The notes beneath the pieces were generated by a model. The model saw nothing but the letters and a program-made list of their open reading frames with translations, was not told the DNA's origin and did no database searches. Both the position numbers and the translations under genes were made by a program. Shown here in pieces: positions 29,025 to 33,545 of a stretch of DNA of 33,545 nt; within the stretch, counting starts at the first letter, position 1, and every line of letters starts with the position of its first letter. This DNA is from Mitsuaria sp. WAJ17 (lineage in GTDB: Bacteria > Pseudomonadota > Gammaproteobacteria > Burkholderiales > Burkholderiaceae_C): the NCBI RefSeq assembly GCF_014174515.1, contig NZ_JACJUG010000038.1:1-33545 (forward strand), written 5' to 3'.

Positions 29025-30652
29025 GGCTGGGTCCGGGCTGCCGAGGGCCGCAGATTGCCGGAGTCCAGCAGGCCGTGGGGGTCTGCCTCGCGGATCAGGC
29101 TGTCGATCAGGCGCAGGCCGGTCGCGCCCTTCTCGGCGCCGAGGTAGGGTGCATGGTCCTTGCCCACGCCGTGCTGGTGGCTGATGGTGCCGCCCTCGCG
29201 CACGATGGCTTCGCTGACCGCAGCCTTGAGCGACTGCCAGCGCGCCCAGGCGCTGTCGAAGTCGCGCCCGATCCGAAAGACGAAGGTGCTGTAGACGCTG
29301 GAGCCCTGCGGGTACACATGCGAGAGATGCGTGTAGGCATGGCAGCGCTCGCCGTGCCCTGCCAGCGCGCTGCGGCCGGCGTGCTCCATGGCCTGCATCA
29401 TGGGCGTGACGCGCGGCCAGTCGCAGGCGGTCTCCATGGTGTCCACGGCATAGCCGGCCTCCCACAGCGCATTGCGCAGGTAGACGCCGCGGAAGCGCTT
29501 GGCCGCCCACTTGCGGCCCAGCACGGTGCCGGTGGAGACACCGCCCAGCGCGCGCAGCAGCGGCCTGGCCAGCGCCTGCATGGCGCGCACCTGCGCGGCG
29601 CCGCCGGTGAAGCCCAGCATCAGCATGACCTTGCCCTCGCCGCAGCCGCGCAGCGCCAGGTAGCGCTCCAGCCAGGCGATGGCGCCGGCGTGGCCGGCCA
29701 GCTTCAGCGTGGTGAGGGTCTCGGTGGCATTGGCCAGCCGCATCATCGACAGGCCCAGGCGGGCCTGCGCCAGGGCCTGAACGGCGGCCTGGCCGCGCTC
29801 CCAACTGGGCAGGAACCAGGCGACAAAGTCCTCGCGCTCCGGCACGCGGCTGATGCGCACGCTGGCCTCCGTGATCACGCCCAGGCGGCCTTCTGAGCCC
29901 AGCACCCATTCGCGCAGGTCCGGGCCGGCGGCGGAGGCGGGCAGGGTGGGGATGTCCAGCGTGGCCTTGGGCAGCTCGACGCGGCCGCCGGCAAAGAGGG
30001 CCTCGATGCGACCGTAGCGCGCCGACTGCTGGCCCGAGGAACGGGTGGCGATCCAGCCGCCCAGGGAGGCGTACTCGAAACTCTGCGGGTAGTGACCCAG
30101 CATCCAGCCCTCGGCGCGCAGCTGCGCCTCCAGGTCCGGGCCCAGCACGCCGGCCTCGAAGCGGGCCAGTTGCGAGGATGCATCCAGGCTCAGCAGGCGG
30201 CGCAGACGCTGCATCGACAGCATCAGAACGGGCCGTTGGCCGGCCGGCGGCGTGAGGTGGCCGACCACGCTGGTGGCGCCGCCCACGGGGATCACTCGCA
30301 GGTCTTGCTGGCGGGCCCAGTCCAGCAGCGGGCGGATCTGGTCCGTGGTGTCTGGGTAGATCACGGCATCGCAGACCGGGCCGATCTGGCCGAAGCGCAG
30401 GCGCAGCCAGTCGCCCAGGCTCTGGCCGAAGCTGGCGCGCAGCCGGTCCTCGGGCTCGGTGCTCAGGGGCACGGGGGCGCCGTGCAGCTGCGCGGCACTC
30501 AGGCGCGAGGCCGGCAGCCGTGCCAGCGCCGCCGCGAGACTCGCGTCCTGCGGCGGCGCGCCCGACCCCAGGGCCTCCTCCAGAAAGCCCCGGGCGCCCT
30601 CGTCAATGGTCGCGTGGATGGATTCTTCGCCCCAGCCGTTCCAGCGTCGCAT
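29021..30652 (-). CDS. FAD-linked oxidase, alkyl-DHAP-synthase-like
   Basis: A 543-aa flavoprotein of the VAO/PCMH family that resembles alkylglycerone-phosphate (alkyl-DHAP) synthase. It begins MRRWNGWGEES as bacterial relatives do. The FAD domain includes DAVIYPDTTDQIRPLLDWAR, PVGGATSVVGH and SLGGWIATRSSGQQSARYG. The C-terminal substrate domain ends with the family motif SHQHGVGKDHAPYL. Eukaryotic AGPS makes ether lipids from acyl-DHAP; bacterial relatives such as E. coli YgcU are uncharacterised and occur beside FGGY kinases. GGGGAAG precedes the ATG by a few bases. It starts the coupled AGPS - GlpD - kinase group. Ether-lipid synthesis is possible but not shown by sequence. Confidence 0.85.
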   Translation of the reverse strand: MRRWNGWGEESIHATIDEGARGFLEEALGSGAPPQDASLAAALARLPASRLSAAQLHGAPVPLSTEPEDRLRASFGQSLGDWLRLRFGQIGPVCDAVIYPDTTDQIRPLLDWARQQDLRVIPVGGATSVVGHLTPPAGQRPVLMLSMQRLRRLLSLDASSQLARFEAGVLGPDLEAQLRAEGWMLGHYPQSFEYASLGGWIATRSSGQQSARYGRIEALFAGGRVELPKATLDIPTLPASAAGPDLREWVLGSEGRLGVITEASVRISRVPEREDFVAWFLPSWERGQAAVQALAQARLGLSMMRLANATETLTTLKLAGHAGAIAWLERYLALRGCGEGKVMLMLGFTGGAAQVRAMQALARPLLRALGGVSTGTVLGRKWAAKRFRGVYLRNALWEAGYAVDTMETACDWPRVTPMMQAMEHAGRSALAGHGERCHAYTHLSHVYPQGSSVYSTFVFRIGRDFDSAWARWQSLKAAVSEAIVREGGTISHQHGVGKDHAPYLGAEKGATGLRLIDSLIREADPHGLLDSGNLRPSAARTQP

Positions 30653-30745
30653 CGCGTCTTCCCCTCATGATCTGATGGGCTGAAGCTTAGGGAACGGCAT
30701 GCCGCCTGGCTTGGTCTATGGCGACGCGGGGCTTGTGATTTGGCG

Positions 30746-32356
30746 TCAGGCGGGGCTGGGGTCGCGGCCGCCCAGCTCGCGCGCCAGCCCGACCGAGAGC
30801 CGCGTGGCCTGGCCGTAGATGGAGAGCTGGGGATTGGCACCGATGCTGGTCGGGAAAATGGAGCCGTCATGCACCGAGAGGTTGCGCAGCTGCCAGTGGC
30901 GGCCGTCCGGCCGCACCACGCCGCGCGAGGCGTCCGCCGCCATGCCGCAGCCGCCCATCACGTGGGCGCTGACCAGGCGCAGCTGCTGCGCACCCAGGGG
31001 CAGGGCCAGGATCTGCGCCCGGGCCTCGGCCCAGCTCTTCACGAAGCGGCCCTGCTCGTGCAGGGGCATCACCGTGCGGGCGCCGGCCGCGAACTGCAGC
31101 TCGGCCATGGCCAGCAGGGCGCGGCGAGCGCCGTCCAGCAGGACCTCGGTGAGCGGGTAGTCCAGCACCGGGCTGCCGTCGCCGCGCAGCTGGACCCGGC
31201 CGCCGGGCGACTCGGGGTGGAAGCCGTCGCGCAGCAGGGCCAGCACGGCCTGGGCGTGGGGGAACTGCTTCAGCGTCTGCACATAGCCCTCGCCCATGCC
31301 CACCAGGGTGGAGGCCATCAGGGCCGGGTGCAGGGGCGGCACCTCGAGCTTGAAGCCCAGGGGGCCGTCGATGGGGGCGGTGTGCAGGTAGTGGTCGGTG
31401 TAAACGCTTTGAGGCGCGCCCGCCCAGCCCTCGATCCGTTCGTCGAACATCGCGGCCGAGATCACCACCGGATGCAGGAAGGTGCGGCGGCCCAGGCGCT
31501 GGTGCGGGTCGGGCGCCTGCGAGCGCAGCAGCAGGGCAGGCGAGTTGATCGCACCGCCGGCCACCAGGAAGTGGCGGGCCCGTACGCGCAGCTCGGGGCC
31601 GGCGGGGGCGTCGTTGAGGGTCACGGGGCGGCAGACGAGGGTCTGCACCGTGTCACCCGACCACTCCAGGCGCTCGGCGCGCGTCTGCACCAGCAGCGTG
31701 GCGCCGCCGGCCAGGGCCGCGGGAATCGTCGTCAGCAGCATGGACTGCTTGGCATTGGTGGGGCAGCCCAGGCCGCAGGAGCCCAAGTTCCAGCAGCCCT
31801 TCACATTGCGCGGGATGCGCTTGGTCTCCAGCTTCAACACCTGCAGGCCGCGCTCCAGGGCGCTGTTGTTGGCATTGGGCGTGCCTTCCCAGTCGTGCAC
31901 ATTGAGACGGGCCTCGGCCCTGGCAAACCAGGGGGCCATGGCGGCCTCGTTGAGCTCCGTCAGACCGTATTCGCGACCCCAGAAGGCCAGGGTGTCGGCA
32001 GGCGTGCGGAAGCTGCTGGTCCAGTTGACCGTGGTGGAGCCGCCCACGCAGCGGCCCTGCAGGATGTTGAAGGCCTTGTCGGCGGTCTTGCGCGCGGCGG
32101 CCTCCTGGTAGAGGCCTGTGTAGGCCTCGGCCTCGCGCTGCTTGAAGTCGCTGCTGGAGCGCAGCGGGCCGGCCTCGATGATCAACACCTTCAGCCCGGC
32201 CCTGACCAGCAGCTCGGCGCTGATGCCCGCACCCGCGCCGCTGCCCACGATGGCCACGTCGCAGTCGAGCTGCGCGGGCAGGGGCGCGTGGCCGCCGCCC
32301 AGCACACGCCAGCCCTGGGCCAGGCCCTCGCGGATGGGGTCTTGGAACATGCTCAT
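30746..32356 (-). CDS. GMC-family FAD oxidoreductase
   Basis: A 536-aa glucose-methanol-choline oxidoreductase. The FAD motif VAIVGSGAGAGISAELLVRA is at about 34-53, followed by ILQGRCVGGSTTVNWTSSFR and the cysteine-rich CWNLGSCGLGCP at about 188-199. The C-terminal signatures are HVMGGCGMAAD and NLSVHDGSIFPTSIGANPQL. The Cys-rich segment and overall length place it with long-chain alcohol or sterol-type oxidoreductases rather than choline dehydrogenase. It follows the Tat-type small subunit by ten bases, with GAGG eight bases before the ATG, so the two are likely partners of one membrane dehydrogenase. It ends 93 bases before the AGPS-like gene on the same strand. Confidence 0.9.
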   Translation of the reverse strand: MSMFQDPIREGLAQGWRVLGGGHAPLPAQLDCDVAIVGSGAGAGISAELLVRAGLKVLIIEAGPLRSSSDFKQREAEAYTGLYQEAAARKTADKAFNILQGRCVGGSTTVNWTSSFRTPADTLAFWGREYGLTELNEAAMAPWFARAEARLNVHDWEGTPNANNSALERGLQVLKLETKRIPRNVKGCWNLGSCGLGCPTNAKQSMLLTTIPAALAGGATLLVQTRAERLEWSGDTVQTLVCRPVTLNDAPAGPELRVRARHFLVAGGAINSPALLLRSQAPDPHQRLGRRTFLHPVVISAAMFDERIEGWAGAPQSVYTDHYLHTAPIDGPLGFKLEVPPLHPALMASTLVGMGEGYVQTLKQFPHAQAVLALLRDGFHPESPGGRVQLRGDGSPVLDYPLTEVLLDGARRALLAMAELQFAAGARTVMPLHEQGRFVKSWAEARAQILALPLGAQQLRLVSAHVMGGCGMAADASRGVVRPDGRHWQLRNLSVHDGSIFPTSIGANPQLSIYGQATRLSVGLARELGGRDPSPA

Positions 32357-32366
32357 GCGCGAGGCC

Positions 32367-32891
32367 TCATTCGAAGGAGTGCGGGCCGGGATAGCCCATC
32401 AGGGACCAGTGCTGCGGAGCACTGAAGAAGACGGCGCAGTGCAGATCACGCAGGGCCTGGTAGGCCTGCTCGCGCAGGCTGAGGCGCGAGTCGCGCATGG
32501 ACTGCAGGGCGGCCTGCACGGCGGGGATCTCGGCCTCGCTCCAGTCGCTGGCCAGGCCCGCCAGACCGCGGCGGCCGGCGGCGCTGCTGAGCACCGTCAG
32601 CAGCTGACCCAGCTCGGCCTGCATGGCCGGCGGGAAGCCGGCGATGGCGCCATCCACCAGGTCCAGGTGGGCCTGCAGGGCGTGGCTGCGCTGGGCGGCA
32701 TCGGCGGGCCAGGCGCTGTCCAGCACGGCCAGGGCGATGGCGCCCATCAGCGCGCGGCTGCGGGGGCTCTGGCGGACGGGGCCATCGGCGGGCGTTTGCA
32801 GGCCCGGCTCGACGCCGCGCAGGCCCAGGCCGGCCAGGGCCAGCAGGAGGCCGCTGCCCAGGCCCAGCTTCATGAGGGTTCGACGTTGCAT
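32367..32891 (-). CDS. Gluconate-2-dehydrogenase subunit 3-like Tat protein
   Basis: A 174-aa protein that begins MQRRTLMKLGLGSGLLLALA, a twin-arginine signal. The rest is helical, with LMGAIALAVLDSAWPADAAQ and the C-terminal QALRDLHCAVFFSAPQHWSL MGYPGP typical of the gluconate 2-dehydrogenase subunit 3 family. Such small subunits escort a GMC flavoprotein across the membrane and hold it near the quinone pool; here the GMC gene follows after ten bases. The GMC protein itself lacks a signal, so hitch-hiker Tat export is a plausible inference. The start at 32891 is chosen for the RR motif; the ribosome binding site is weak. Confidence 0.8.
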   Translation of the reverse strand: MQRRTLMKLGLGSGLLLALAGLGLRGVEPGLQTPADGPVRQSPRSRALMGAIALAVLDSAWPADAAQRSHALQAHLDLVDGAIAGFPPAMQAELGQLLTVLSSAAGRRGLAGLASDWSEAEIPAVQAALQSMRDSRLSLREQAYQALRDLHCAVFFSAPQHWSLMGYPGPHSFE

Positions 32892-33075
32892 GGCGATCGG
32901 CGAATGGCCCCTCGGCGCACCGGCATGGCGCGCCGGCACGGGCCGGAGGTTTCAATACTGGGCGCAGCCTAGTCGCAAGAGGCCGGGCTCACCAAGAGGG
33001 TGCACGCGAAGATAGAGTCTCGCGCCTAAAGCCATGACCGCCGCCTGGCCCGGGAGGCTGCCCCACAATCGGCGC

Positions 33076-33545
33076 ATGAACACCCTGCCTGCCCTGCCGG
33101 ATGCCGACCGTCGCTGGTCGGACGCCTTGCTGGACCTGGTGGCGCACAAGCCCGCATCCAGCGAGGCCTCGCGCCCGCTCGCCGAACGCGAGGCCCGCGC
33201 CCGTGCCCTGACCGAGGCCGCGGCGCGCAAGGCTGCCACCACCGCGGCCGGCCTGGCCCTGCCACCCGGCCCCCTGGGCTGGCTGACGGTGCTGCCGGAA
33301 TTGCTGGCGGTCTGGCGCATCCAGGCCCAGCTGGTGGCCGATGTGGCGGCCCTGCATGGCCACAGCGCCGAGCTGGGCCGGGACCAGATGCTCTACTGCC
33401 TCTTCCGCCACACCGCCGCGCAGGCCGTGCGCGACTTGGCCGTGCGGGCCGGCGAACGCGCCGGCCAGGCGGTGCTGCAGCGGGTGCTGCAGGCCATCGG
33501 CGTCAAGCTGGGCGAGCGCAGCCTGGGCAGCGCCGTGGCGCGCTG
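33076..33545 (+). CDS. EcsC-family protein (5' part, runs off the window)
   Basis: The first 156 codons of a gene on the plus strand with no stop before the edge. After a polar N-terminus comes LALPPGPLGWLTVLPELLAV followed by WRIQAQLVADVAAL, and later DQMLYCLFRHTAAQAVRDLA and RVLQAIGVKLGERSLG, all typical of the EcsC protein family. Family function is unknown; some members are linked to protein secretion or the cell envelope. It is divergent from the Tat/GMC operon across about 180 bases. No clear ribosome binding site precedes the ATG. Confidence 0.75.
   Translation, partial: MNTLPALPDADRRWSDALLDLVAHKPASSEASRPLAEREARARALTEAAARKAATTAAGLALPPGPLGWLTVLPELLAVWRIQAQLVADVAALHGHSAELGRDQMLYCLFRHTAAQAVRDLAVRAGERAGQAVLQRVLQAIGVKLGERSLGSAVAR

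Noticed and set aside
27207..29147. 646-codon open frame on the plus strand
   Set aside because: Antisense to the GlpD-like and kinase genes, which have clear domains and coupled starts; the Gln/Gly/His-rich product has no motif.
30740..32425. 561-codon open frame on the plus strand
   Set aside because: Antisense to the GMC oxidoreductase; composition is that of a mirror frame.

Overview
The window looks like a high-GC betaproteobacterial chromosome, probably Burkholderiales of the Roseateles/Pelomonas/Rubrivivax type. This rests on the strong GC bias, the long runs of ATGA-coupled genes and the gene families present. It is an inference, since no rRNA or marker gene lies in the window.

Bases 1 to about 5,093 read as a foreign island with visibly lower GC than the rest. 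It holds a pRiA4b ORF-3-like gene next to an IS66 transposase remnant. It also holds a two-gene operon for a DUF4297/Cap4-like nuclease and a zinc-hook, SMC-like ATPase, a likely anti-phage module related to Lamassu/ABC-3C systems. Upstream of that operon is a cluster of seven 18-bp repeats arranged head to head around a long hairpin, then an orphan Rho-independent terminator, then a CoiA-like gene that loses its homology at about 5,093.

Bases 5,211-9,656 carry four co-directional genes (178, 221, 120 and 920 aa), all apparently beta-rich and without signal peptides. One is a two-domain IPT/TIG protein. The largest looks like a degenerate FG-GAP propeller joined to a Ser/Thr-rich, pore-former-like C-terminal half. 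I recognise no described system here. Just upstream sits an IS3-family element (9,754-10,761) with clear terminal repeats, an intact orfB and an internally deleted orfA.

Bases 10,851-18,431 are ordinary accessory chromosome: a DUF4124 protein, a LURP-one-related protein, a branched-chain-amino-acid-type binding protein, a DDAH-like amidinohydrolase, an alpha/beta hydrolase, and an SDR/NAD(P)-binding protein/TetR group. The SDR promoter carries two near-identical TGACCA-n-TGGTCA operators. A LURP-one fragment lies beside the TetR gene.

Bases 18,781-24,701 hold an exported protein with three DUF3395-like repeats, a cupin remnant, and a tightly coupled run: YbjQ, two membrane proteins, DUF924, a two-TM protein, a PLA2-like lipoprotein, a GFA enzyme, a CWC protein and an anchored protein. 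A frameshifted membrane gene follows.

Bases 24,711-32,891 (minus strand) form a probable redox/phosphoglycerol operon: a Tat-type gluconate-2-dehydrogenase subunit-3-like protein, a GMC oxidoreductase, an alkyl-DHAP-synthase-like flavoprotein, a GlpD-like dehydrogenase, an FGGY kinase and an AraC-type regulator. A divergent EcsC-family gene runs off the right edge.
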